Below, in pieces: positions 1 to 5,162 of a DNA stretch of 6,462 nucleotides. Every line of letters starts with the position of its first letter. The first letter of the stretch is position 1. This DNA comes from Shimia_B sp039198835 (lineage in GTDB: Bacteria > Pseudomonadota > Alphaproteobacteria > Rhodobacterales > Rhodobacteraceae). The translations under genes were made by a program, and so were the position numbers. Below the pieces are notes generated by a model. That model did no database searches, was not told where the DNA came from, and saw only the letters and a list, made by a program, of their open reading frames with translations. The stretch lies in NCBI GenBank assembly GCA_039198835.1, contig JBCCTH010000165.1, forward strand, positions 1 through 6,462, read 5' to 3'.

Positions 1-994
1 GGATAAAGCCGAAGATGATCTCTGCATAAACCCGGCGGGTATATTCATCGAGCCGCCCCATGATGCCGAAATCGAGCGCGATGAGATCGCCGTTGGGTGC
101 GATCTTGAGGTTGCCCTGGTGCATATCGCCGTGAAAATAGCCGTCGCGCAGGGCTTGGGTCAGGAAATAGCGCAGGACCTTGTCGCCCAATTTATAGCGA
201 TCATGGCCCGCGGCTTCGATGGCGACGAGATCGCCCGCATTGAGCCCGTCGACCCATTCGAGCGTCATGACGCGGCGTGCCGAAAGCGCCCATTTAACCT
301 CGGGAACCCGGAACCCGGCTTCATCGGCCGTATTGGCGGCAAATTCGGCGGCGGCGGAGGATTCGAGGCGCAGATCAAGCTCGGCGGTGACCACACCGTT
401 GAAATGATCGATCACGTCGAGCGGCTTCAGGCGCCGCGAGGAGGGCGAGAGGCGATCAACGATCCAGGCGGCGAGATAAAAGGCATCGATATCGGTGCGA
501 AACGCGCGTTCGATCCCCGGACGCAGCACTTTTACCGCGACGGTTTCATCTGTCCCCCGGATCGTTGCCTTATGGACCTGCGCGAGCGACGCCGCAGCGA
601 TGGGCTCCGAGAGGCTTGAGAAGGCGGTGTCGCAGGCCACGCCCAATTCGCTCTCGATGGTCTTGCGCGCCTTGGCCATGGAAAAGGGCGGCAGCTCGTC
701 TTGCAGAACGCGCAATTGCAGCGCGAGCTCGTTGCCCACGACATCGGGCCGGGTCGATAGGATTTGTCCGAACTTGATGTAGGCGGGGCCAAGCGCCGTG
801 AGCGCGCGGGTTAAAGGCGGCATCATCGGATCGCCGCGATAGCCCAGCCATTGGAAGGGCCAGCCCAGGATTCGCGCGACAAGCCGGAGCGGGGGCGGGG
901 CATCGAAGGCTTCAAGCACGACCTTCATCGCCCCGGTGCGCTCCATGGTGGCCCCGGTGCGGATCAAACGAAGGATGTTATGAGGGCCGCGCAT
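1..994 (-). CDS. ubiB: UbiB, ubiquinone biosynthesis kinase-like protein (3' part cut off by the window edge)
   Basis: UbiB belongs to the ABC1/ADCK atypical kinase family and is needed for aerobic ubiquinone synthesis. It is thought to act as an ATPase at the inner membrane rather than as a classical protein kinase. I translated the minus strand by hand: 331 residues are open from ATG at 994 to the left edge, against roughly 500 for the family, so the C-terminal membrane helices lie outside. The family's KxGQ motif is KFGQ at 74–77. An Ala-rich loop (AAASLAQVHKA) follows, then the ATP-binding lysine K155 in VAVKVLRPG, the catalytic loop HGDMHQGN at 288–295 and the metal-binding LDFG with D308. 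The loop has Gln where many homologues have Pro. The start gives MRGPHNI, which fits alphaproteobacterial UbiB, but its Shine-Dalgarno is weak. The frame stays open further upstream to a GTG at 1063, so a longer N-terminus is possible. It lies downstream of ubiE on the same strand and is probably co-transcribed with it. Confidence 0.93.
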   Translation of the reverse strand, partial: MRGPHNILRLIRTGATMERTGAMKVVLEAFDAPPPLRLVARILGWPFQWLGYRGDPMMPPLTRALTALGPAYIKFGQILSTRPDVVGNELALQLRVLQDELPPFSMAKARKTIESELGVACDTAFSSLSEPIAAASLAQVHKATIRGTDETVAVKVLRPGIERAFRTDIDAFYLAAWIVDRLSPSSRRLKPLDVIDHFNGVVTAELDLRLESSAAAEFAANTADEAGFRVPEVKWALSARRVMTLEWVDGLNAGDLVAIEAAGHDRYKLGDKVLRYFLTQALRDGYFHGDMHQGNLKIAPNGDLIALDFGIMGRLDEYTRRVYAEIIFGFI

Positions 995-1063
995 TACCGG
1001 CCAGCGCGCCTTGACCCAGAGCGGGCCCGCCCGCCTCCCTCCTGCGCCATAGGCTTGGACCAC

Positions 1064-1106
1064 CGGTGGCGCGCGGCTTCGCCGCGCGTCGCGCCCGAGG
1101 CCACCG
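1064..1106. repeat. Nested GC-rich inverted repeats in the ubiE–ubiB spacer
   Basis: An 8-bp perfect inverted repeat (1070–1077 with 1081–1088) closes a 3-base loop. On the transcribed minus strand this reads GCGCGGC-GAA-GCCGCGC. A second perfect repeat (1064–1070 with 1100–1106, CGGTGGC/GCCACCG) encloses it and shares only base 1070. There is no T-run on either side, so a textbook terminator is unlikely. Stabilisation, processing or partial attenuation between ubiE and ubiB are possible. The structure is seen in the sequence and its role is inference. Confidence 0.55.
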
Positions 1107-1136
1107 CGCGGCGCGCAGGGGAAAGAGCGGACAAGA

Positions 1137-1886
1137 TCAGAGCTTCCAACCGCTATGGAGACACGCAACACCCTGCGTCAGATTGCGATACTTCGCGTTC
1201 TCGAAGCCCGCGCCTTTCACCATCTCCAGGAAGCTTTCCTGATCGGGGAAATTGCGGATGCTTTCGACGAGGTATTGATAGCTCGCGCGATCACCGGTGA
1301 TCGCTTGCCCGAGCGGCGGGATCACGTTGAACGAATAAAGATCATAGCCCGCTTGCAAAAGCGGGTTGGGCAACTGGCTGAACTCGAGAACCATCAGGCG
1401 CCCGCCCGGCTTCAAAACCCGGTAGGCCTCCGCCAAGGCCGCCTCTGGGCGTGTCACGTTTCGAATGCCGAAGCTGATCGTATAGACGTCAAAGCTCGCA
1501 TCCGGGAAGGGGAGAGACATGGCATCCCCCACGACCCAGTCAAGCGCGTGGGCGAGGCTTTGGGCCTCTGCCCGTTGGCGGCCTTCAACGAGCATGTTCT
1601 CGGTGAGATCGACGACGGTGGCTTTCGCGGACCCCGCCCGCGCCAGAAAGCGGAATGCGATATCACCGGTTCCACCGGCGACATCGAGCAGGCTTTGACC
1701 AGAGCGGGGCGCGAGCCAATCCATCATCGCCTCTTTCCAGATGCGGTGGATACCAGCGCTCATCAGATCATTCATGATGTCATAGCGCGAGGCGACAGAG
1801 GTGAACACCCCGCGCACCCGGTCGGCTTTCTCCTCCTCGAGCACGGTTTCCTTGCCGAAATGGGTCATGCGCGGTGCGTCTGTCAT
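1137..1886 (-). CDS. ubiE: UbiE/COQ5 C-methyltransferase of ubiquinone synthesis
   Basis: This enzyme uses S-adenosylmethionine to C-methylate 2-polyprenyl-6-methoxy-1,4-benzoquinol. Homologues in menaquinone makers also methylate demethylmenaquinol. The protein has 249 residues, normal for the family, and is complete. The first family signature runs from Y35 to W50 (YDIMND…SAGIHRIW). The SAM-binding motif I is LLDVAGGTGD at 66–75, and an acidic residue follows in VVDLTENML (D93). GDAMSLPFPD lies at 120–129. The second signature is RVLKPGGRLMVLEFS at 156–170, and the C-terminus ends in HSGWKL. The ATG at 1886 gives the short tail before THFG that is usual in alphaproteobacteria; Met7 is a less likely start. 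It reads away from the membrane-protein gene at 1977 and toward ubiB on the same strand. Together they form a ubiquinone pair, as is common in this class. Confidence 0.97.
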   Translation of the reverse strand: MTDAPRMTHFGKETVLEEEKADRVRGVFTSVASRYDIMNDLMSAGIHRIWKEAMMDWLAPRSGQSLLDVAGGTGDIAFRFLARAGSAKATVVDLTENMLVEGRQRAEAQSLAHALDWVVGDAMSLPFPDASFDVYTISFGIRNVTRPEAALAEAYRVLKPGGRLMVLEFSQLPNPLLQAGYDLYSFNVIPPLGQAITGDRASYQYLVESIRNFPDQESFLEMVKGAGFENAKYRNLTQGVACLHSGWKL

Positions 1887-1896
1887 GATGTGTGCT

Positions 1897-1947
1897 TTGC
1901 CTCAGTCTCGTCGAAATTCTGATATATCCCGGCAGCGGAAAGAACAA
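1897..1947. promoter_or_regulatory. Candidate overlapping divergent promoters (ubiE and the gene at 1977)
   Basis: The 90-base gap between the divergent genes carries the 8-bp palindrome GATATATC at 1921–1928, the most AT-rich spot nearby. Reading toward ubiE, TTGTTC (complement of 1942–1947) and TATATC (complement of 1921–1926) are 15 bases apart, and the start would give a leader of about 28 bases. Reading rightward, TTGCCT (1897–1902) and GATATA (1921–1926) are 18 bases apart. Both promoters would then use the same -10 region and exclude each other. The matches are partial and promoters in this class are poorly conserved, so this is a weak prediction. Confidence 0.3.
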
Positions 1948-1976
1948 ACCTGTTAAACCGGGGCCGATGATCAGCC

Positions 1977-2558
1977 ATGGCAGATACTCTCTTATTCACG
2001 GTGGCTTTTGGGTTGGTCGTGGGCCTTGGCCTTTGGCTCTTTCGGTCGGCCCTCATAGGGCAAGCGCGCAGCGATGGCACCAGGCCCGAAGAGGCGCTGA
2101 CCGCCCCAGACGAAAGAGGACAGCGCTTTGGCGATCCAGGCCCTGACGGGCGCGCTCAGGCGCAGCTCTTTCGCGCGCCATTGACGCTTTGGATGCGGAC
2201 GGCGGCCACGCTCGCGGTGATTGTCTTTCTTTATTTTCTCAATATCCATGGCAGCGCGAGCGGAGCCTCCTGGCTTCCTGCCGACTACTTTTGGGAAAGC
2301 TACATGGCCGCGAGCGCGGTCTCGGCATGGTATCTGGGCTATATGTGGACCTATGAAATCGTGATCCTGGATCGCATGCTGATCGTGCCGCGCGTGAACT
2401 TTGGCACGCGCGAATACGATCTCGATCTGCTCAATTCGATCGAAAAGCGCGGCTTTTCGGGCCTTCGGCTCTCTTTTTCAGATGGTCGCGCGGCTGACAT
2501 GTTGCGCCATGTGCGCGATCAAGACGGGTTCATGGCGGCGCTCACCCCGGGCAGATAG
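1977..2558 (+). CDS. Unidentified small membrane protein with a PH-like C-terminal segment
   Basis: I do not recognise a named family. The 193-residue product has a hydrophobic helix at about 4–22, a hydrophilic linker rich in Arg, Asp, Gly and Pro at about 24–66, and a strong helix at about 70–90. A weaker, aromatic-rich hydrophobic segment follows at about 107–124, then a soluble tail. The tail alternates short strands around YDLDLL and LRLSFSDGR (about 133–170) and ends in a likely helix, RDQDGFMAAL. That pattern resembles bacterial PH-like domains that follow membrane helices, but this is inference from layout only. If the three helices are real, the N-terminus is outside and the PH-like part is in the cytoplasm. 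The in-frame TGA at 1968–1970 fixes ATG 1977 as the first possible ATG, though it has little Shine-Dalgarno. Composition and periodicity look like its neighbours, so there is no sign of recent transfer. It lies 83 bases before mutM on the same strand. Confidence 0.82.
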   Translation: MADTLLFTVAFGLVVGLGLWLFRSALIGQARSDGTRPEEALTAPDERGQRFGDPGPDGRAQAQLFRAPLTLWMRTAATLAVIVFLYFLNIHGSASGASWLPADYFWESYMAASAVSAWYLGYMWTYEIVILDRMLIVPRVNFGTREYDLDLLNSIEKRGFSGLRLSFSDGRAADMLRHVRDQDGFMAALTPGR

Positions 2559-2589
2559 GCGCGCAAGGGCCAACGATGCCAAGCAAGGT

Positions 2590-2595
2590 TTGACA
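2590..2595 (+). promoter_or_regulatory. Consensus -35 hexamer upstream of mutM
   Basis: TTGACA is a perfect match to the housekeeping -35 element. The best partner 17 bases downstream is GATCAA (2613–2618), only three of six matches to TATAAT. If used, transcription would begin near 2625 inside the hairpin region and give mutM a leader of under 20 bases. That would remove most of the hairpins from the RNA. The alternative is read-through from the membrane-protein gene. Confidence 0.3.
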
Positions 2596-2596
2596 A

Positions 2597-2632
2597 GGCG
2601 GCTTCGCGGGGGGATCAAAGCCGCCCGCGAAG
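2597..2632 (+). promoter_or_regulatory. Two mutually exclusive stem-loops in front of mutM
   Basis: Hairpin A pairs 2597–2604 (GGCGGCTT) with 2618–2625 (AAGCCGCC), 8 bp with a 13-base loop. Hairpin B pairs 2602–2610 (CTTCGCGGG) with 2624–2632 (CCCGCGAAG), 9 bp with a 13-base loop. Both are perfect. They share 2602–2604 and 2624–2625, so they cannot form together. The 3' arm of B covers the first four bases of the mutM Shine-Dalgarno, while A leaves it free. There is no T-run, so neither is a standard terminator. A translational switch is plausible but is inference. Confidence 0.5.
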
Positions 2633-2635
2633 AGG
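2629..2635 (+). promoter_or_regulatory. Ribosome binding site that fixes the TTG start of mutM
   Basis: GAAGAGG lies six bases before the TTG at 2642, a good match and spacing. It supports the rare TTG as the true start. The nearby GTG triplet at 2637 is in another frame. Confidence 0.75.
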
Positions 2636-2641
2636 TGTGGC

Positions 2642-3493
2642 TTGCCTGAATTACCCGAAGTTGAAACTGTCCGGCGTGGCCTTACCCCGGCGATGGAAGG
2701 CCGGCGCATTGAGATGGCATCGGTAAACCGGCCTGATCTGCGCTGGCCTTTGCCTGAAGCGATGGCAGAACGGCTCAATGGCAAGCGCGTCGAACGCCTG
2801 CGCCGCAGGTCAAAATACATCCTCGCGGACCTGAGTTCAGACGAGACGCTGCTGATCCATCTGGGGATGTCGGGGCGCATGTTGATCTCGGGCACCGAGG
2901 TGTGCGGCTTTTATCATGAGCACCCGGCGCCGGAAAAACACGATCATGTCGTTTTGAACATGGAAGGGGGCGCCCGGATTACATTTAACGATGCGCGCCG
3001 CTTCGGGCATATGGATCTATGGCCGACTGACGACATCGAGCATCACTGGCTCATCGATAAGCTCGGGCCCGAGCCTCTGGGCAACACATTTGACGGCCGC
3101 TACATGGCCGAGACGCTCAAGGGCCGAAACACGCCGATCAAAGCGGCGCTTCTCGACCAACGCGTGGTTGCTGGGCTCGGAAACATCTATGTGTGCGAGG
3201 TCTTGCACCGCGCGCGCATCTCGCCGCGCCGCAAGGCGGGAAATCTCAGCGCGGCGCGGGCGGCAAGCCTTGTGCCGATCATTCGCCAAGTTTTGGAAGA
3301 TGCTATCGAGGCAGGCGGATCAAGCCTGCGGGATTACCGGCAAGCCGATGGGGAGCTCGGTTACTTTCAACACACATTTCGGGTCTATGACCGTGAAGAT
3401 GCGCCTTGCGTGACCGAAGGCTGCACCGGCACGGTCAAGCGGATCGTGCAATCTGGCCGATCAAGCTTTTATTGTCCTACGTGCCAGCGTTAG
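2642..3493 (+). CDS. mutM: MutM/Fpg, formamidopyrimidine-DNA glycosylase/AP lyase
   Basis: This bifunctional repair enzyme removes 8-oxoguanine and formamidopyrimidines from DNA and nicks the abasic site by beta/delta-elimination. The 283-residue length is usual for alphaproteobacteria. The start is TTG. It must be the real one, because the enzyme needs proline at position 2 as its nucleophile and the protein reads (M)PELPEVETV, with P2 and the catalytic E3. The conserved hairpin lysine is K58 in RRSKY. HLGMSGR is at 73–79, with M76 at the usual intercalating position. NDARRFGHMDLW follows at 116–127 and LDQRVVAGLGNIY at 171–183. The C-terminal zinc finger uses C256, C261, C278 and C281, with R273 in its DNA-contacting turn. 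The first cysteine pair is C-x4-C rather than C-x2-C; I recall this spacing in other alphaproteobacteria. The gene ends 30 bases before the hydratase gene, so the two are probably one transcript. Confidence 0.97.
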   Translation: MPELPEVETVRRGLTPAMEGRRIEMASVNRPDLRWPLPEAMAERLNGKRVERLRRRSKYILADLSSDETLLIHLGMSGRMLISGTEVCGFYHEHPAPEKHDHVVLNMEGGARITFNDARRFGHMDLWPTDDIEHHWLIDKLGPEPLGNTFDGRYMAETLKGRNTPIKAALLDQRVVAGLGNIYVCEVLHRARISPRRKAGNLSAARAASLVPIIRQVLEDAIEAGGSSLRDYRQADGELGYFQHTFRVYDREDAPCVTEGCTGTVKRIVQSGRSSFYCPTCQR

Positions 3494-3523
3494 ACACAGC
3501 ATACCAGCATTACGAGAGGTTCC

Positions 3524-4300
3524 ATGGCCTACGAGACACTCATCTACGACGTCGATGACCATGTCGCGACGATCACGCTCAATCGGCCTGACGCGCTGAA
3601 CGCCCTCAACAGCCAGCTTCTGCGCGAGCTTGCGGCCGCTCTTGAGCAGGCCGATGCCAACAAGAAGATCCGCGCGATCATTCTGACCGGCTCGCAAAAG
3701 GCTTTTGCGGCGGGTGCCGATATCGCCGAGATGGCAGAGCTCGATTTTGTCGACATCGCGCAGTCTGACCTCTTCGGCGTCGAAATCGAGATCATCATGC
3801 GGGTGCGCAAGCCGCTGATCGCGGCGGTATCGGGCTATGCGCTGGGCGGCGGGTGTGAGCTTGCGATGATGTGCGATTTCATTGTGTGCGGAGAAAGCGC
3901 GAAGTTCGGCCAGCCCGAGATCACGCTCGGGGTTATCGCCGGTATCGGCGGCTCGCAGCGGCTGACGCGGTTGGTGGGTAAGTCGAAAAGCATGGATATG
4001 CATCTCACGGGGCGCTTCATGGATGCCGAGGAAGCTGAGCGCAGCGGGCTTGTGAGCCGCGTCTTCCCCGATGACAAAGTGCTCTATGAGGCGCGCGGGA
4101 TCGCCGAGAAAATGGCCGATAAATCGATGCTCGCCTTGATGGCGGCGAAAGAAGCCGTCAATCGAAGCTACGAGACGACGCTGCGCGAGGGTCTGCTTTT
4201 TGAGAAGCGGCTCTTCCATTCGCTTTTCGCCACCGAGGATCAAAGCGAAGGCATGGCGGCTTTTCTGGCCAAGCGCGCCCCGCAATTCAGGGATAAGTGA
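3524..4300 (+). CDS. Short-chain enoyl-CoA hydratase (crotonase family)
   Basis: The enzyme hydrates trans-2-enoyl-CoA to 3-hydroxyacyl-CoA in fatty-acid beta-oxidation. The 258-residue protein is full length for a stand-alone crotonase. The two catalytic glutamates of classical hydratases are present: E112 in GYALGGGCELA (104–114) and E132 in FGQPEITLG (128–136). These are 20 residues apart, as E144 and E164 are in the rat enzyme. The oxyanion hole is formed by AFAAGADI (60–67) and G109. LNRPDALNALN at 19–29 and a C-terminal helix with FLAKRAPQF are also typical. With both glutamates, hydratase is much more likely than isomerase or dehalogenase. The start ATG 3524 has GAGAGG four bases upstream (3514–3519), slightly tight. 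It follows mutM by 30 bases. In many Rhodobacterales this position holds an enoyl-CoA hydratase between mutM and rpsT, which reads as conserved chromosomal order rather than a pathway operon. Its exact in vivo chain length cannot be told. Confidence 0.93.
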   Translation: MAYETLIYDVDDHVATITLNRPDALNALNSQLLRELAAALEQADANKKIRAIILTGSQKAFAAGADIAEMAELDFVDIAQSDLFGVEIEIIMRVRKPLIAAVSGYALGGGCELAMMCDFIVCGESAKFGQPEITLGVIAGIGGSQRLTRLVGKSKSMDMHLTGRFMDAEEAERSGLVSRVFPDDKVLYEARGIAEKMADKSMLALMAAKEAVNRSYETTLREGLLFEKRLFHSLFATEDQSEGMAAFLAKRAPQFRDK

Positions 4301-4305
4301 GGCTT

Positions 4306-4323
4306 GCGGAGCGCGCGCTCCGC
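4306..4323. repeat. 18-bp perfect palindrome just after the hydratase gene
   Basis: GCGGAGCGC followed directly by GCGCTCCGC starts six bases after the stop codon. As RNA it would fold with a 7-bp stem and a GCGC loop. No T-run follows, so it is at best a weak or Rho-assisted terminator. A second 6-bp repeat (4321–4326 with 4332–4337, CGCGCC/GGCGCG, loop TATAC) overlaps it and competes with it. The core GCGGAGCG/CGCTCCGC recurs in a hairpin at 5085–5109 before dnaA. Confidence 0.5.
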
Positions 4324-4418
4324 GCCTATACGGCGCGCCTGACATGCGCGTGAAGCCCGCTTAAAGGCTCGATTCGTCCCGGCGACCGACGTTCCGGGTG
4401 GGCGGCTCTACGCGACCG

Positions 4419-4443
4419 TATTTTAGTGCTGACCCAGAGAGGG
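4419..4443 (+). promoter_or_regulatory. Candidate -10 element and Shine-Dalgarno of rpsT
   Basis: TATTTT at 4419–4424 is the only AT-rich hexamer close to rpsT and would place the transcript start near 4431, with a leader of about 22 bases. No acceptable -35 lies 16–18 bases upstream (the sequence there is G-rich), so the promoter is uncertain. GAGAGGG at 4437–4443, nine bases before ATG 4453, is a convincing ribosome binding site. The rest of the gap 4301–4452 holds the palindrome at 4306 and a GANTC site at 4371 but no gene. Confidence 0.4.
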
Positions 4444-4452
4444 ACGAGAGAA

Positions 4453-4716
4453 ATGGCCAACACACCTCAGTCGAAAAAGCGCGCGCGCCAAAACGAGCGT
4501 CGCACCGCGGTCAACAAGGCGCGCCGTTCGCGCATTCGTACTTTCTTAAGAAAAGTGGAAGAGGCTATTGCCTCTGGCGATTCTGCTGCAGCTGTGGACG
4601 CGTTGAAAACGGCTCAACCTGAGCTGATGCGGGGCGTGACCAAAGGGGTGTATCACAAAAACACCGCTGCGAGAAAAATGTCGCGACTGGCTTCGCGGGT
4701 CAAAGCGATGAGCTGA
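4453..4716 (+). CDS. rpsT: 30S ribosomal protein S20
   Basis: S20 binds 16S rRNA during assembly of the small ribosomal subunit. The product is 87 residues and very basic, normal for the family. It begins MANTPQSKKRARQNERR, continues through NKARRSRIRTFLRKVEEAI (21–39) and QPELMRGVTKGVYHKNTAARKM (about 55–76), and ends in a basic helix. The frame is open back to a GTG at 4426, but ATG 4453 gives the universal MANTPQ-type N-terminus and has a proper Shine-Dalgarno, so the longer form is rejected. It is a single gene flanked by its own putative promoter region and a strong terminator at 4765. Placement directly upstream of dnaA is the usual arrangement in alphaproteobacteria. Internal GANTC at 4579. 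Confidence 0.98.
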   Translation: MANTPQSKKRARQNERRTAVNKARRSRIRTFLRKVEEAIASGDSAAAVDALKTAQPELMRGVTKGVYHKNTAARKMSRLASRVKAMS

Positions 4717-4764
4717 TCGGCGGGGCCGATTCTCGCCAACTAAGCCGACATAAAGAGCTTTTTC

Positions 4765-4799
4765 GAAATGCGCCGCAGCCCGGCGCATTTCTCGTTTTT
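4765..4799 (+). terminator. Intrinsic terminator of rpsT
   Basis: GAAATGCGCCG (4765–4775) pairs perfectly with CGGCGCATTTC (4781–4791), 11 bp with a 5-base loop CAGCC. After three bases comes a run of five T (4795–4799). It lies 48 bases after the rpsT stop. The opposite strand lacks a T-run, so it works rightward only. It should separate rpsT from dnaA transcription. Confidence 0.88.
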
Positions 4800-4821
4800 G
4801 TGGGTAAAAAAGCCCTTCAGA

Positions 4822-4904
4822 GATTCTGTTCTCGAAACTTTGAGTCAAGCTGATTGAGTGGTTGAACGCGCCCGCGCACCGTCTCTAAACAAGACGAGCG
4901 ATTC
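4822..4904. promoter_or_regulatory. Cluster of GANTC methylation sites upstream of dnaA
   Basis: GATTC at 4822–4826, GAGTC at 4842–4846 and GATTC at 4900–4904 lie within 83 bases. GANTC is the target of the cell-cycle methyltransferase CcrM in alphaproteobacteria, and in Caulobacter methylation of such a site promotes dnaA transcription. Three further sites lie just left (4371, 4579, 4728). In the whole window I count only nine. The sites are seen; the regulatory role is inferred. Confidence 0.5.
4862..4889 (+). promoter_or_regulatory. Candidate dnaA promoter
   Basis: TTGAAC (4862–4867) and TCTAAA (4884–4889) are 16 bases apart, each with four of six consensus matches. This is the best pair I find between the rpsT terminator and dnaA. 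Transcription would start near 4896, beside the dyad 4898–4910 and the GANTC site at 4900, and leave a leader of roughly 300 bases. TTGAGA at 5128 has no acceptable -10 partner. Confidence 0.35.
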
Positions 4905-4975
4905 AATCGCCACCTTGGGGACATGGTGCAGGGCGCTTGGCACAAGAGAGCCATTCAGACGCCGCTTTGCACATT

Positions 4976-5007
4976 CTTAGGCACCGCGTGGCAGCGCAGG
5001 ACCTAAG
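4976..5007 (+). repeat. Inverted repeat in the dnaA leader (first)
   Basis: CTTAGG (4976–4981) pairs with CCTAAG (5002–5007). Within the loop CGC (4985–4987) can pair with GCG (4994–4996), giving a branched stem. It is modest in strength and could be chance. Confidence 0.3.
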
Positions 5008-5081
5008 GCACGGCAGGCTTTCAAGCTTGGTCGAATGTCCATTGTGCGTACTTGGCGGGCCATCCTGCCTTGTTGTGACTG

Positions 5082-5116
5082 GAACGCTCCGCTTCATGCA
5101 TGCGGAGCGACTGTTC
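5082..5116 (+). repeat. Strong hairpin in the dnaA leader (second)
   Basis: CGCTCCGC (5085–5092) pairs perfectly with GCGGAGCG (5102–5109) around a 9-base loop that contains ATGCAT. Alternatively GAAC–GCTCCGC can pair with GCGGAGC and GTTC (5113–5116), 11 pairs with a 4-base bulge on the 3' side. There is no T-run. It lies about 75 bases before the dnaA start. Confidence 0.5.
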
Positions 5117-5144
5117 AGGGTGTGCGATTGAGAGCTAATCTGAT

Positions 5145-5162
5145 CGGCCATGCTGCTGGCCG
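5145..5162 (+). repeat. Hairpin close to the dnaA start (third)
   Basis: CGGCCA (5145–5150) pairs perfectly with TGGCCG (5157–5162) around TGCTGC. It ends 30 bases before the dnaA ATG. The stretch between is A-rich (AAACACAAAAATAG) and unpaired, which would leave the weak ribosome binding area open. Confidence 0.4.

Noticed and set aside
119..619. 166-residue open frame on the plus strand at the left end
   Set aside because: The opposite strand encodes the conserved UbiB kinase-like core across the whole stretch.
1155..1922. 255-residue open frame on the plus strand over ubiE
   Set aside because: It is the antisense shadow of ubiE, which has all family motifs. The frame has no recognisable protein features.
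3461..4345. 294-residue open frame on the minus strand over the enoyl-CoA hydratase gene
   Set aside because: It is fully antisense to a complete crotonase with both catalytic glutamates. Its His/Arg-rich composition is typical of shadows in GC-rich genes.
4426..4452. GTG-started N-terminal extension of S20
   Set aside because: ATG 4453 gives the conserved S20 N-terminus and a well-spaced Shine-Dalgarno. The extension would consist of the leader itself.
4802..4815. Possible second terminator GGG…AAAAAA…CCC after rpsT
   Set aside because: Only three base pairs can form and no T-run follows on the plus strand.
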